Notes: generated by a model not told the origin, from the letters alone. A stretch of DNA of 64,000 nt from Mycolicibacter algericus DSM 45454 (GCF_002086455.1 NZ_MVHC01000001.1:186001-250000); one strand, 5' to 3'; shown: positions 1 through 8,376, numbered from the stretch's first letter. A program made the numbers and translations.

Positions 1-213
1 GGGGCCGCGGTTCCATTGGGGCCGGCGGCGATGATGGCCGACCGTCTGCTGATCCCGGTGACCGGTGGCGTCGGCGTCTTCAACCAGCGCACCGGCGCCG
101 CCGAACGTGTCATCCCGGTCAGCCGCCCCGTCGGGGTGAGGGCGGTGTTCCCGGCGGTGTCGGGCCCGATGGTCCTGGAGCAGCGCGGCGACACCGTGGT
201 CGCGCTGGGCTGA
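1..213 (+). CDS. C-terminal end of an Rv3212-like protein (5' end outside window)
   Basis: The reading frame is open from base 1 and stops at 211-213, so only the last 70 codons are visible. The residues are Ala/Val/Gly-rich with short hydrophobic strands (LLIPVTGGVGVFN, then VVALG at the end), which fits the last blades of a PQQ/WD40-like beta-propeller. In M. tuberculosis the alanine/valine-rich protein Rv3212 sits beside the ParA-like gene Rv3213c, as here. The identification rests mainly on gene order. No catalytic residues are visible and the function is unknown. Confidence 0.6.
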   Translation, partial: GAAVPLGPAAMMADRLLIPVTGGVGVFNQRTGAAERVIPVSRPVGVRAVFPAVSGPMVLEQRGDTVVALG

Positions 214-252
214 TTGGCGGCGACTCGCGCGAGGGACGCGGGCTGGCACGCG

Positions 253-1044
253 CTAGATCTCCGGAGTGAAGGTGGGCAGCGCCTTGCCGTTGTTCCAGTA
301 CTTGAGCAGCGCTTCGGCCAGCTCCCGATAAGCCTGGGCCCCTTTGTTCTTGCGGGCCGCGATAACCGATGCGCCCGACGCGCTGGCCTCGGCGAAACGC
401 ACGGTGCGCGGGATCGGCGGACCCAGGACCGCCAGACCGTACCGGTCGGCGATGTCGAGCAGCACGTCGCGGCTGTGGGTGGTGCGCGAGTCGTACAGCG
501 TGGGCAACGCACCGAGCAGACGCAGTTTCGGGTTGGTGATCTGCTGGACGTCGGCGACGGTACGCAGGAACTGGCCGACACCGCGATGGGCCAGCGTCTC
601 GCACTGCAACGGCACAATCACCTCGCCGGCCGCGGTGAGCCCGTTGAGAGTGAGCACCCCCAGCGACGGCGGGCAGTCGATGACGGCCACGTCGAACTCG
701 CCGTCCAGCTTGGCCAGTGCCCGCTGCAGGGCGTACTCGCGGCCGGCCCGCATCAACAGCATCGCCTCGGCGCCGGCCAGGTCGATGTTGGCCGGAAGCA
801 ACGTCATACCCTCGTCGGTCGATACCAGCGCCGTGTTGGGCTCCACCTCACCGAGCAGCACCTCATGCACCGACACCGGCAGCTTGTCGGGATCGTGCCC
901 CAGGGAGAAGGTCAGGCAGCCCTGCGGATCGAGGTCGACCAGCAGCACCCGCCGGCCCAGTTCTGTCATCGCCGCGCCCAGCGACGCCACCGTCGTGGTC
1001 TTGGCCACGCCGCCCTTCTGGTTGGCAACCGCCAAGATTCGCAT
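253..1044 (-). CDS. ParA/Soj-family ATPase (Rv3213c-like)
   Basis: This is a 263-residue P-loop ATPase of the MinD/ParA superfamily. It opens with a deviant Walker A motif (KGGVAKTT, residues 10-17), followed by the switch I/Walker A' strand VLLVDLDPQG and the Walker B-like VAVIDCPPSLG. These proteins dimerise on ATP and position DNA or protein cargo. The gene is far from any parB and is not the oriC-linked parA, so its cargo is unknown. The frame stays open upstream, but the ATG at 1044 places the P-loop at the usual distance from the N-terminus. It is divergent from the phosphatase gene, with 88 bp between them. Confidence 0.85.
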   Translation of the reverse strand: MRILAVANQKGGVAKTTTVASLGAAMTELGRRVLLVDLDPQGCLTFSLGHDPDKLPVSVHEVLLGEVEPNTALVSTDEGMTLLPANIDLAGAEAMLLMRAGREYALQRALAKLDGEFDVAVIDCPPSLGVLTLNGLTAAGEVIVPLQCETLAHRGVGQFLRTVADVQQITNPKLRLLGALPTLYDSRTTHSRDVLLDIADRYGLAVLGPPIPRTVRFAEASASGASVIAARKNKGAQAYRELAEALLKYWNNGKALPTFTPEI

Positions 1045-1132
1045 GCCCGTCACACAGGCCATACTGGCACGGCTTGCGGCCCCGCAGCACCAAACGCTGG
1101 TCGGTGTCCGTCGTCGGGCAGAATCGACGGAC

Positions 1133-1738
1133 GTGGGCATCGAGGAGCACCGACTGCTGCTGTTGCGCCACGGCGAAACCGAGTGGTCGAAAAGTGGACG
1201 GCACACCGGGCGCACCGAATTGGAGCTGACCGAGACCGGCCGGCGCGAGGCGGTCGCCGCCCGCGCAACGCTGGCGAAACTGCGGTTGGACAACCCGTTC
1301 GTGGTCTGCAGCCCGCGCCGCCGCGCCCAACTGACCGCCGAGCTCGCCGGGCTGCACGTCGACGAAGTCTCCGACGACCTCGCCGAATGGGACTACGGTC
1401 GCTATGAGGGGCTGACCACCGCGCAGATCAGGGAATCGGAATCGGACTGGCTGGTCTGGACGCACGGCAGCGCGGGAGGCGAGTCGGTGGCACAGGTCAG
1501 CGATCGCGCCGACCGGGCGGTCGCAGCGGCATTGCGACTGCTGGTCTCACGCGATGTGGTGTTCGTCGGACACGGCCACTTCTCCCGGGCGGTGATCGCC
1601 CGCTGGCTCGAGCTGCCGTTGGCCGACGGTGCGCGGTTCGGCATGACCGCGGCGTCGCTCGCGGTGTGCGGATTCGAGCACGGGGTGCGCCAGCTCACCG
1701 CCCTCGGGCTGACCGGGCCGAAGGCCGCGGGGCTTTGA
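1133..1738 (+). CDS. gpm2: Histidine phosphatase superfamily protein (Rv3214, gpm2-like)
   Basis: This 201-residue protein has the phosphohistidine signature RHGE (residues 12-15) and a second active-site histidine in VGHGHFSR. It is annotated as phosphoglycerate mutase 2 in M. tuberculosis, but that protein has been reported to act as a broad-specificity acid phosphatase. The length (about 203 in M. tuberculosis) and the conserved block around AEWDYGRYEGLTT support orthology. I chose the GTG at 1133 because it places the RHGE strand at residue 12. The stop overlaps the TTG start of entC, so the two are translationally coupled. Confidence 0.85.
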   Translation: MGIEEHRLLLLRHGETEWSKSGRHTGRTELELTETGRREAVAARATLAKLRLDNPFVVCSPRRRAQLTAELAGLHVDEVSDDLAEWDYGRYEGLTTAQIRESESDWLVWTHGSAGGESVAQVSDRADRAVAAALRLLVSRDVVFVGHGHFSRAVIARWLELPLADGARFGMTAASLAVCGFEHGVRQLTALGLTGPKAAGL

Positions 1739-2850
1739 CGGCACCGACGTTCGTGCTGTCCGGGCCGGCCGGGACGCTGGTGGCCGACGGGATGGCCGCC
1801 GGCTTCTGCGATCTGGGCGCCGCACGGACCGCGCTGGTCACCGGCCAGGCGCCGATCGTGGTGGGCGCGTTGCCGTTCCATCCGGATGCCGCCACCGCGC
1901 TGTTCGTGCCGGGCCGGGTGCGCCGCGCAAAGGCGCTGCCGGCCGGGCCCGCGACGACACTGCCGGCGGTGCGTATCGCCGCGCAGCTGCCCGAGCCCGA
2001 CGAGCACCGCGACCGGATCCGCCGGGCCTTAGGTGAGTTGAACGCAGCAGACGGCGTCCTGCGCAAAGTGGTGTTGGCGCGCAGCCTGCGGCTGGCCGCC
2101 GACGCGCCGTTGCACCCGGCCACGGTGCTGCGCCGGTTGGCCGCCGCCGACCCGAGCGGCTACGGCTATCTGGTCGACCTGAGCGCCGCCGGGGACACAT
2201 ATGCCGGGGCTGTCCTCGTGGGTGCCAGCCCGGAGTTGCTGGTGGCCCGCGACGGCGACCGGATCACCTGCCGGCCGTTCGCGGGCTCGGCCCCGCGCTC
2301 CCCCGACCCGGCCGTCGACGCCGCCAACGGGGCCGCATTGGCCGAATCCGGCAAGAACCGCCATGAGCATCAACTGGTCGTCGACCAGTTGCGTACCGCA
2401 CTCGGGCCGCTGTGCAGCGAACTCGACATCGCACCGGAGCCACGGCTGACCGGCACCGCCGCGGTCTGGCACCTGAACACCCCGATCACCGGCCGGCTCC
2501 GCGACACCGCCACCACTGCGCTGGATTTGGCGTTGGCACTGCATCCCACGGCGGCGGTCGGCGGGGTTCCGACGGGGGCCGCGATCGATCTCATCGCGGA
2601 CCTGGAGGGCGACCGCGGCTTCTACGCCGGCGCGGCCGGCTGGTGCGACGCGAACGGCGACGGCCGGTGGGTGGTGTCGATCCGCTGCGCGCAACTGTCC
2701 GCCGACCGACGATCCGCATTGGCCCACGCCGGTGGCGGGATCGTCGCCGGATCGGATCCCGATGACGAACTGGCCGAAACCGTGGCGAAGTTCAGCACTA
2801 TCCTGTCGGCGCTGGGCGTTGCGCCGCCCAGCGCAGCGCCGCGGGGCTGA
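1735..2850 (+). CDS. entC: Isochorismate synthase
   Basis: The 371-residue chorismate-binding enzyme converts chorismate to isochorismate, the branch point toward menaquinone (through MenD) and salicylate-type siderophores. Visible family motifs are the catalytic-lysine segment LRKVVLARSL, the Mg-binding segment ESGKNRHEHQ, and a C-terminal GGGIVAGSDPDDE block. The start is taken as the TTG at 1735, overlapping the upstream stop. This gives a length close to Rv3215 (372 aa) and puts FVLSGP at the N-terminus. A separate mycobactin salicylate synthase is normally encoded elsewhere, so the menaquinone role is more likely. The 3' end overlaps the convergent membrane-protein gene by 53 bp. Confidence 0.88.
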   Translation: MTAPTFVLSGPAGTLVADGMAAGFCDLGAARTALVTGQAPIVVGALPFHPDAATALFVPGRVRRAKALPAGPATTLPAVRIAAQLPEPDEHRDRIRRALGELNAADGVLRKVVLARSLRLAADAPLHPATVLRRLAAADPSGYGYLVDLSAAGDTYAGAVLVGASPELLVARDGDRITCRPFAGSAPRSPDPAVDAANGAALAESGKNRHEHQLVVDQLRTALGPLCSELDIAPEPRLTGTAAVWHLNTPITGRLRDTATTALDLALALHPTAAVGGVPTGAAIDLIADLEGDRGFYAGAAGWCDANGDGRWVVSIRCAQLSADRRSALAHAGGGIVAGSDPDDELAETVAKFSTILSALGVAPPSAAPRG

Positions 2851-3202
2851 ACAGCGCCACCAGCACCGCCGCCGCGGCGATGCCGACTACCGCGCCATAA
2901 GCCCACCGGTGCGAGCCGACCCCCATGTACCAGGCCACCGGAAGCAGCGACAGGTTGGCGAACACCGCGACGCCGCGTCCGATCCGCCGGCCCCGCAGCA
3001 GCGCCCAACCGGCGGCCAGCACCGCGGCACCCATCAGCGCGAACCACGCCGCGGTGCCGTAACCGCTGGCCATCCGCTGATCGGCACCGGCCACCGCCCG
3101 CCACACCAGCACCACCGCGACCACCAGCGAGGCCACGCCCTGCACCGCAACAATCAGGCCCGCAGCGAGCACTGCGCGGGGTGGGTCGACGACGGCATTC
3201 AC
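2798..3202 (-). CDS. Small integral membrane protein (Rv3217c-like)
   Basis: This 134-residue hydrophobic protein has about four predicted transmembrane helices (near residues 10-33, 45-65, 75-92 and 100-120), with short Arg-rich loops such as RGRRIGRG. It lies between entC and the lipid-kinase-like gene, as Rv3217c does in M. tuberculosis. The start is GTG at 3202. Its 3' end overlaps the end of entC on the opposite strand by 53 bp, so the two transcripts are convergent. No function is known. The GNAT-like gene Rv3216, which would lie here in M. tuberculosis, is absent. Confidence 0.75.
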   Translation of the reverse strand: MNAVVDPPRAVLAAGLIVAVQGVASLVVAVVLVWRAVAGADQRMASGYGTAAWFALMGAAVLAAGWALLRGRRIGRGVAVFANLSLLPVAWYMGVGSHRWAYGAVVGIAAAAVLVALFSPAALRWAAQRPAPTG

Positions 3203-3257
3203 GTCGCCAGCCTAGCCACCCGGTCGCACTCCCCGGATGCCCATAGACTGATATCCC

Positions 3258-4235
3258 GTGCGCGCCGTGCTGATCGTCAATCCCAATGCCACCTCGACGA
3301 CTCCGGCGGGCCGTGACCTGTTGGCCCACGCTCTCAAGAGCCGGCTCGAGCTGAGCGTGGTGCACACCGATTACCGCGGTCACGCCATCGAGATCAGCCA
3401 GGCCGCCGCCCGCGACGGGATCGACCTGGTCATCGCACACGGCGGCGACGGCACCGTGCACGGCGTCGTCAACGGCCTACTCGGGACGCCCGGTTCGGCG
3501 CCGCCGAAACACCTGCCCGCGGTGGCGGTGGTGCCCGGCGGCTCGGCGAACGTCTTCGCCCGCTCGCTGGGGATCGCCGCCGACCCGACCATCGCCACCA
3601 ACCAGCTGATCGGGTTGCTCAACGGCCCCGGCGGCCAACCGAGCTGGCGTCGGATCGGACTGATCGACTGCGGCGAGCGGTGGTCGGTGCTCAACGCCGG
3701 CATGGGCGTCGACGGTGAGGTGGTGGCCGCCGTCGAAGCCGAACGTGAGAAGGGCCACGCCGTCACCGCGCTGCGCTATGTCCGCGCCGCGGTGCCCGCC
3801 GTGCTGGCCACCACCCGCCGCGCGCCGACGTTGACGCTGCAACTGGACGGGGCTGCGCCGGTCGCGGGTGTGCACCTGGTGTTCATCTCGAACTGCGCTC
3901 CGTGGACCTACGCCGACGAGCGGTGTGTGTGGACCAATCCCGACACCACGTTCGAGGGCGGGATGGGGGTGTTCGCGACCACCAGCATGAAGGTGCTGCC
4001 CACCCTGCGGCTGGTCCGGCAGATGTTGTCGAAGCGGCCGAAGCTGCGCGCCAAACAACTCATCCGCGACGACGATGTGACCGCGCTGCGCGTCGACGCC
4101 GGCGACACACCGATCGCCACTCAGATCGACGGCGAATACCTCGGATTGCGAAGTGCGATGACGTTCCGCGCGGTGCCCGACGCCCTCAATGTCGTCGCGC
4201 CGCCGCTAAAAAGAGCTGTTGACCTGCACAGATAG
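3258..4235 (+). CDS. Diacylglycerol/sphingosine kinase-family protein (Rv3218-like)
   Basis: The 325-residue protein has the DAGK catalytic fold: an N-terminal VLIVNPNA strand, the nucleotide-binding GGDGT motif (residues 62-66), and a downstream NAGMGVDGEV segment typical of the lipid-kinase second domain. Members phosphorylate diacylglycerol, sphingoid bases or related lipids at the inner membrane face. Which lipid is used here cannot be told from sequence. The start is GTG at 3258. It is divergent from the membrane-protein gene, and 245 bp of regulatory DNA separate it from whiB1. Confidence 0.8.
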   Translation: MRAVLIVNPNATSTTPAGRDLLAHALKSRLELSVVHTDYRGHAIEISQAAARDGIDLVIAHGGDGTVHGVVNGLLGTPGSAPPKHLPAVAVVPGGSANVFARSLGIAADPTIATNQLIGLLNGPGGQPSWRRIGLIDCGERWSVLNAGMGVDGEVVAAVEAEREKGHAVTALRYVRAAVPAVLATTRRAPTLTLQLDGAAPVAGVHLVFISNCAPWTYADERCVWTNPDTTFEGGMGVFATTSMKVLPTLRLVRQMLSKRPKLRAKQLIRDDDVTALRVDAGDTPIATQIDGEYLGLRSAMTFRAVPDALNVVAPPLKRAVDLHR

Positions 4236-4316
4236 CAGTTTCATCAGTCGATGAGCACACAGTTGAACCCACTGTAGTACACGTCGGCGGCCCGACAGTC
4301 AGCAGCCCCGCGCAAG

Positions 4317-4332
4317 CGTGACGTTGGCCACG
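4317..4332. promoter_or_regulatory. Candidate CRP (Rv3676-type) binding site upstream of whiB1
   Basis: The 16-bp sequence CGTGACGTTGGCCACG has half-sites CGTGA and CCACG separated by 6 bp, one mismatch from the mycobacterial CRP palindrome. Its centre (4324.5) lies about 58 bp upstream of a plausible start point near 4382. The M. tuberculosis whiB1 promoter is reported to have a CRP site centred near -58.5, so the geometry matches. Confidence 0.6.
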
Positions 4333-4347
4333 TGATAACGGAAACTC

Positions 4348-4375
4348 TTGACATCTGTCCAGGCTGTGAAACGAT
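4348..4375 (+). promoter_or_regulatory. Candidate whiB1 promoter
   Basis: A perfect -35 hexamer TTGACA (4348-4353) is followed after 16 bp by AACGAT (4370-4375), a poor -10 that keeps only the three key positions A2, A5 and T6. This would leave a 5' leader of roughly 100 nt before the whiB1 ATG. The element is inferred from sequence, and the start point is unproven. Confidence 0.45.
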
Positions 4376-4480
4376 CGAGCGATCGGATGCAAGCCGTAAT
4401 CATTTCTTGCCGCCGCTTATAACAGTCGAGAAGCAAACGTTGCGCGCCGTGCTGCGCCCAGAGTGAGGAGTTGGAGAGCT

Positions 4481-4735
4481 ATGGATTGGCGCCACAAGGC
4501 GGTCTGTCGCGACGAGGACCCGGAGCTGTTCTTCCCGGTGGGAAACAGTGGGCCGGCGCTCGCTCAGATCGCTTCCGCTAAGCAGGTCTGCACCCGGTGT
4601 CCGGTGGTCACCGAGTGCCTTACCTGGGCGCTGGAGACCGGCCAGGATGCCGGCGTGTGGGGCGGCATGAGCGAGGACGAGCGGCGGGCGCTCAAGCGCC
4701 GCAACGCTCGGACCCGGGCGCGCAGCGGGGTCTGA
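4481..4735 (+). CDS. whiB1: WhiB1, [4Fe-4S] nitric-oxide-responsive transcription factor
   Basis: The 84-residue WhiB-family protein has the four cluster-ligating cysteines at residues 9, 37, 40 and 46 (C-x27-C-x2-C-x5-C), the GVWGG turn (58-62), and an Arg/Lys-rich DNA-binding tail (KRRNARTRARSG). In M. tuberculosis WhiB1 is essential, binds the primary sigma factor SigA, and loses its cluster on reaction with NO. I chose the ATG at 4481 over an in-frame upstream start because it gives the conserved MDWRHKAVC N-terminus and is preceded by GGAG. Length and sequence are nearly those of the M. tuberculosis protein. Confidence 0.97.
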   Translation: MDWRHKAVCRDEDPELFFPVGNSGPALAQIASAKQVCTRCPVVTECLTWALETGQDAGVWGGMSEDERRALKRRNARTRARSGV

Positions 4736-4809
4736 CCCGAGCAGACGACGTCGACGCGGCTCCGACCTGGTCGGGGCCGCGTCGTTTTGCGCCGGGCGCG
4801 CCCGGCGCC

Positions 4810-6297
4810 TCACAGCGCCTGGCGGGTCCGCCGGCTTCCGACGGGAATCCGGAGCACCATCTCGGTCCCGCCCCCCGGGGCATCGCGTGCGGTCAGTGAA
4901 CCGTTGAGCTCCGCCGAGACCAGGGTGTTGACGATCTGCAGGCCGAGCCGGTCGGCGGTCTCCAGGCTGAACCCGGCCGGCAGGCCGTGGCCGTCGTCGT
5001 GCACCACCACGTCCAGCCAGCGCGCCGACCGTTCGGCCCGGATCGTCACATCGTGCCGATCGGCGTCGGCGTCGAAGGCGTGCTCGATGGCGTTCTGCAC
5101 CAGTTCGGTGATCACCATGGTCAGCGCGGTCGCCCGGTCGGCGTCGAGCGCCCCGAGCGTTCCGGTCCGGGCGACATGGATCGGGATCTCGACACTGGCG
5201 ACGTCGTTCATCATCGGCAGGATCCGGTCGATCACCTCGTCGAGATTCACCACCTCGTCGACCGACATCGACAGCGCCTCGTGTACCACCGCGATCGACG
5301 ACACCCGCCGCACCGATTCCAGTAGCGCCTCGCGCCCCTCGGTGCTGATTGTGCGGCGCGCCTGCAGCCGCAGCAGCGCCGCCACGGTCTGCAGGTTGTT
5401 CTTCACCCGGTGATGTATCTCGCGGATCGTGGCGTCCTTGGACAGCAGTGCGCGGTCCCGGCGCTTGACCTCGGTGACGTCGCGAACCAGCACGGCGGCC
5501 CCGGCCGGCCGGCCGTGCACGATCAACGGCAGGGTGCGCAGCAGCACCACCGCCCCGGCCGCGTCGACCTCGAACCGCATGCTCGATCCGCCGGCCAGGG
5601 AGTCGGCGATGTGCTCGGCGAGCTCGTGCGCCTCGAACGTATCCGAGATCAGTGGCCGGGTGACGGCCACCAGGTCGTGTCCGGCCAGCTCGGCGGCCAG
5701 GCCCATCCGGTGATACGCCGACACCGCGTTCGGGCTGGCGTAGCTGACCGTGCCGTCGACCCCGAGGCGGATGAAGCCGTCACCGACGCGCGGGCTGGAG
5801 CGGGACACCGCGATGTCACCGACGTCGGGGAAGGTGCCCTCGGAGAGCATGTGCACCAGATCAGCCGCGCAGTCGAGGTAGGCCGCCTCCAGCCGGCTGA
5901 ATTCGCGCCCGGCCCGCAACGCGGTCTGGTGGGTCAGCACCGCCACCACCCGGTCGTCGTGCCGAACCGGAACGGCTTCCGTATTACGTTGGCCCGCAAT
6001 GCTTTCCCGCGCGATCGCGCCTGACTCGAATGCCCCGGCCACCAGCGGCATCCAGTCCGCGGCGGCCACGGTGCCGACGGCGTCGCTGAGCAGCACCGTG
6101 GGAGCGGTGTTGGGCCGGCACTGCGCCACACACACCAGCGCGCCGCCGGCGTCGGCGTCGCGGCGCACCCACATCAAGTAGTCGGCGAACGACAGGTCCG
6201 CCAGCAGTTGCCACTCCCCGACCACGGCGTGCAGGTGGTCCACCGCATTGCCCGGCAAGACGGTGTGTTCGGCAAGCAGGTCACCGAGGGTGGACAT
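4810..6297 (-). CDS. pdtaS: PdtaS, cytosolic sensor histidine kinase
   Basis: The 495-residue HisKA_2/HWE-type kinase has an N-terminal GAF-like domain (about 1-150), a PAS domain (about 170-280), the phosphoacceptor box EIHHRVKNN (residues 294-300, His295/296), and a HATPase domain ending in a GGGTEMVLRIP strand. It partners PdtaR, an ANTAR-type RNA-binding response regulator encoded elsewhere, in a pathway reported to sense copper and nitric oxide. Cys56 and Cys60 in the GAF domain have the same spacing as the cysteine pair I recall being reported as important in the M. tuberculosis protein. No membrane segment is present. It is convergent with whiB1, and the biotinyl protein lies directly upstream. 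Confidence 0.9.
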   Translation of the reverse strand: MSTLGDLLAEHTVLPGNAVDHLHAVVGEWQLLADLSFADYLMWVRRDADAGGALVCVAQCRPNTAPTVLLSDAVGTVAAADWMPLVAGAFESGAIARESIAGQRNTEAVPVRHDDRVVAVLTHQTALRAGREFSRLEAAYLDCAADLVHMLSEGTFPDVGDIAVSRSSPRVGDGFIRLGVDGTVSYASPNAVSAYHRMGLAAELAGHDLVAVTRPLISDTFEAHELAEHIADSLAGGSSMRFEVDAAGAVVLLRTLPLIVHGRPAGAAVLVRDVTEVKRRDRALLSKDATIREIHHRVKNNLQTVAALLRLQARRTISTEGREALLESVRRVSSIAVVHEALSMSVDEVVNLDEVIDRILPMMNDVASVEIPIHVARTGTLGALDADRATALTMVITELVQNAIEHAFDADADRHDVTIRAERSARWLDVVVHDDGHGLPAGFSLETADRLGLQIVNTLVSAELNGSLTARDAPGGGTEMVLRIPVGSRRTRQAL

Positions 6298-6326
6298 CGG
6301 TCACGACACGCCGTGGGACGCTGCGA

Positions 6327-6542
6327 TCAGCCGATCACGGCGATGAGATCGCCGGCCTGGATGACGTCGCCGACCTTCACGGCGACCTTGCTGACGGTCC
6401 CCCCGGTCTCGGCCAGCACCGGGATCTCCATCTTCATCGACTCCAGCAACACCACGGTGTCGCCCTCGCTGATCTGTTCGCCCTCATGGACCACGACTTC
6501 GAGCACGCTGGCCACGATCTCCGCGCGAACGTCCTCGGCCAT
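6327..6542 (-). CDS. Biotinylated protein TB7.3 (stand-alone biotinyl carrier domain)
   Basis: This 71-residue biotinyl/lipoyl domain has the biotinylation motif ESMKMEIPV, with the modified lysine at residue 37, and the hammerhead fold strands on either side. It corresponds to Rv3221c of M. tuberculosis, a small secreted or cytosolic antigen of the same length whose carboxylase partner is not known. The ATG at 6542 is chosen over an upstream in-frame ATG because it gives the conserved MAEDVRAEIVASV start. It lies 29 bp from the pdtaS start on the same strand, so co-transcription is possible. Confidence 0.93.
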   Translation of the reverse strand: MAEDVRAEIVASVLEVVVHEGEQISEGDTVVLLESMKMEIPVLAETGGTVSKVAVKVGDVIQAGDLIAVIG

Positions 6543-6806
6543 CTTCACCTCGTTCATCATCCAGTCAACGATTCCCTGGTCCCCGAAATCCTTCGTCTTA
6601 TGGAACCACAACCCCCGGCCTGGCCTGACCGGGGCGCACGGGTAAGCGAACTCCAAGACAATTAAGAGGACGTAGAGAGTTCGATCCGTGATCGTGTCGT
6701 GTTTCTCCTGTGACAATTGCATAGCACCGTTACTCGAGTGTTTCGAACGCGTGACGTATTCGCCGTGACGCGGCAACAGTCGAAGTCGAACTTGAGGAGT
6801 AGCGCG

Positions 6807-7208
6807 TTGATTGTGAACCGATTTGCCAACCCCCGGATCCGCTTGCCGCTGATCTGCGCCGGCGCGATGACGCTGGCCACGCTCGGATTCGGCGTCGCTT
6901 CGGCCAAAGCCGCCCCGGCGCTGGTCGATGACCCGATGCCGATTCCGGCCCCGATCGGCGCCCCGGCGCTGCCCGGGCCGGCCGTAGGAGGCTCGTCGGC
7001 AGGCGTGAACGCCGCCAACTCCTTCCTGCAGGCGCTCAACGGCATGTTGAACCGCGTGGTGCCCGGGGTCGGTTCGATCATGCCGAGCGACGTCAGTTCG
7101 CTGACCCCGCCCGGCGCCACCGTGCCCGGCGCGCCCGCACTCGAGACGCCGCCGGCGCCGGTCGCACCCGTACCACAAACCCTGGCGGGGGCGCGGACCT
7201 TCCACTGA
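6807..7208 (+). CDS. Putative secreted proline-rich protein
   Basis: This 133-residue protein starts at TTG 6807, preceded at 7 nt by the strong Shine-Dalgarno GAGGAG (6794-6799). The N-terminus has basic residues (NRFANPRIR), then a hydrophobic stretch (LICAGAMTLATLGFGVASA) ending in an AKA-type signal peptidase I site. The rest is Pro/Ala/Val-rich with repeated PAP and PVAP motifs. No catalytic domain is recognisable. It has no counterpart that I recall between TB7.3 and rshA in M. tuberculosis. The 264 bp before it (6543-6806) must hold divergent promoters for it and TB7.3, but I see no clear elements there. Confidence 0.6.
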   Translation: MIVNRFANPRIRLPLICAGAMTLATLGFGVASAKAAPALVDDPMPIPAPIGAPALPGPAVGGSSAGVNAANSFLQALNGMLNRVVPGVGSIMPSDVSSLTPPGATVPGAPALETPPAPVAPVPQTLAGARTFH

Positions 7209-7330
7209 GGCGCTGGCGCGGTTGGGCGCCCGACGGGCCGATGCGGTGGCGGGGTGCAAGCCCCGCCACCGCGTCACACCCGGTCGTGTGAGAGACTTTC
7301 CAGCCGGAATACCTGCTAGGAGGGTGGATC

Positions 7331-7405
7331 ATGGCAAAGCGTGGCCGCAAGAAGCGCGATCGCAAGCACAGCAAGGCCAACCACGGCAAGCGCCCCAACG
7401 CTTAA
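7331..7405 (+). CDS. 50S ribosomal protein bL37 (24 residues)
   Basis: This 24-codon ORF encodes a very basic peptide beginning MAKRGRKKRDRKH and ending KRPNA, more than half Lys, Arg or His. It matches the mycobacterial large-subunit protein bL37, found in cryo-EM structures of M. smegmatis ribosomes and missing from earlier annotations. A strong Shine-Dalgarno AGGAGG (7318-7323) lies 7 nt before the ATG, which supports real translation. It sits alone between the secreted-protein gene and rshA. The 122 bp upstream (7209-7330) should carry its promoter, but I see no clear hexamers. Confidence 0.9.
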   Translation: MAKRGRKKRDRKHSKANHGKRPNA

Positions 7406-7435
7406 AACGTCGTCTTGACGGGCGCGGCCCCTGCC

Positions 7436-7732
7436 TCAGCCCTCGCGGTGGATGATCGTGGTGCGGCTGATCTCCAGCCGGACCCGTTCGTAGAGTTGCC
7501 GCGGCGCCCGGTCGCCACTGCATTTGCGGGCGATCAGGGCTTTGATCCGTTCCTCGACCCCGTAGTGCCGCAAGCAGCCGGGGCATTCCTCGAGGTGCCG
7601 GCGCAGCTTGGCCCTGGTCTCGGCGGTGCATTCGCCGTCGAGCAACGTCCATACCTCGGCGATGACCTCGGAACAGTCGGCAGCCGGCCCGTCGGGTCCC
7701 GGCGTGGTGCATCCGCTGGTTTGCTCGGTCAC
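7436..7732 (-). CDS. rshA: RshA, zinc-binding anti-sigma factor for SigH
   Basis: The 98-residue ZAS-family anti-sigma factor has the redox-sensitive HxxxCxxC zinc motif at His46, Cys50 and Cys53, plus further cysteines at 8, 20 and 35. Under reducing conditions it holds SigH inactive. Thiol oxidation releases SigH, and in M. tuberculosis PknB phosphorylation also modulates it. Its ATG overlaps the sigH stop by 4 nt (ATGA), so it is made in step with its target. Length matches Rv3221A (about 101 residues). Confidence 0.95.
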   Translation of the reverse strand: MTEQTSGCTTPGPDGPAADCSEVIAEVWTLLDGECTAETRAKLRRHLEECPGCLRHYGVEERIKALIARKCSGDRAPRQLYERVRLEISRTTIIHREG

Positions 7733-8376
7733 GACGACACCTCCTCCGATTGGCCGCCACGGATGAACCCCCGGTCGCGTGCGACGTCGGCCAACAGACT
7801 GCGCAACTGGCGCCTGCCGCGGTGCAGCCGCGACATCACCGTGCCGATCGGCGTATCCATGATCTCGGCGATCTCCTTGTAGGGGAACCCTTCGACGTCG
7901 GCGTAGTACACCGCCATCCGGAATTCTTCGGGAAGCTGCTGCAGCGCGTCCTTGATCTCGGTGTCCGGCAGCGACTCCAATGCCTCGACCTCAGCCGAGC
8001 GTAGACCCGTCGACGAGTGCTCGGCGGTCGCCGCCAGTTGCCAGTCGGTGATCTCGTCGGTCGGGTACTCGGCCGGCTTGCGCTGCTTCTTGCGATAGCT
8101 GTTGATGTAGGTGTTGGTCAGGATGCGGTACAGCCAGGCCTTGAGGTTGGTGCCGTCCCTGAAGGACCGGAACCCGGCGTAGGCCTTGACCATCGTCTCC
8201 TGCAACAGATCCTCGGCGTCGGCGGGATTGCGTGTCATCCGCAGCGCACCGCCGTAGAGCTGATCGAGCATCGGGATCGCGTCACGTTCGAAGCGCGCCG
8301 TCAGTTGCTCGTCCGTCTCGTCGGAACGAACGGGACCCGTCGTCTCGGTTTCGGTCGCACTTTCGCCGTCAGCCAT
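7729..8376 (-). CDS. sigH: SigH, ECF sigma factor for thiol/heat stress
   Basis: The 215-residue group-4 sigma factor has region 2 around [17 protein letters not shown] and [14 protein letters not shown], and region 4 around [26 protein letters not shown]. SigH drives thioredoxin, chaperone and sigE/sigB genes after oxidative or heat stress. The frame is open up to 8547, but homology with the M. tuberculosis protein begins shortly after the ATG at 8376. A candidate SigH-type promoter at 8533-8559 overlaps the most distal start, which excludes that one. An intermediate GTG start (8463) cannot be ruled out. It forms an operon with rshA. Confidence 0.93.
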   Translation of the reverse strand: MADGESATETETTGPVRSDETDEQLTARFERDAIPMLDQLYGGALRMTRNPADAEDLLQETMVKAYAGFRSFRDGTNLKAWLYRILTNTYINSYRKKQRKPAEYPTDEITDWQLAATAEHSSTGLRSAEVEALESLPDTEIKDALQQLPEEFRMAVYYADVEGFPYKEIAEIMDTPIGTVMSRLHRGRRQLRSLLADVARDRGFIRGGQSEEVSS

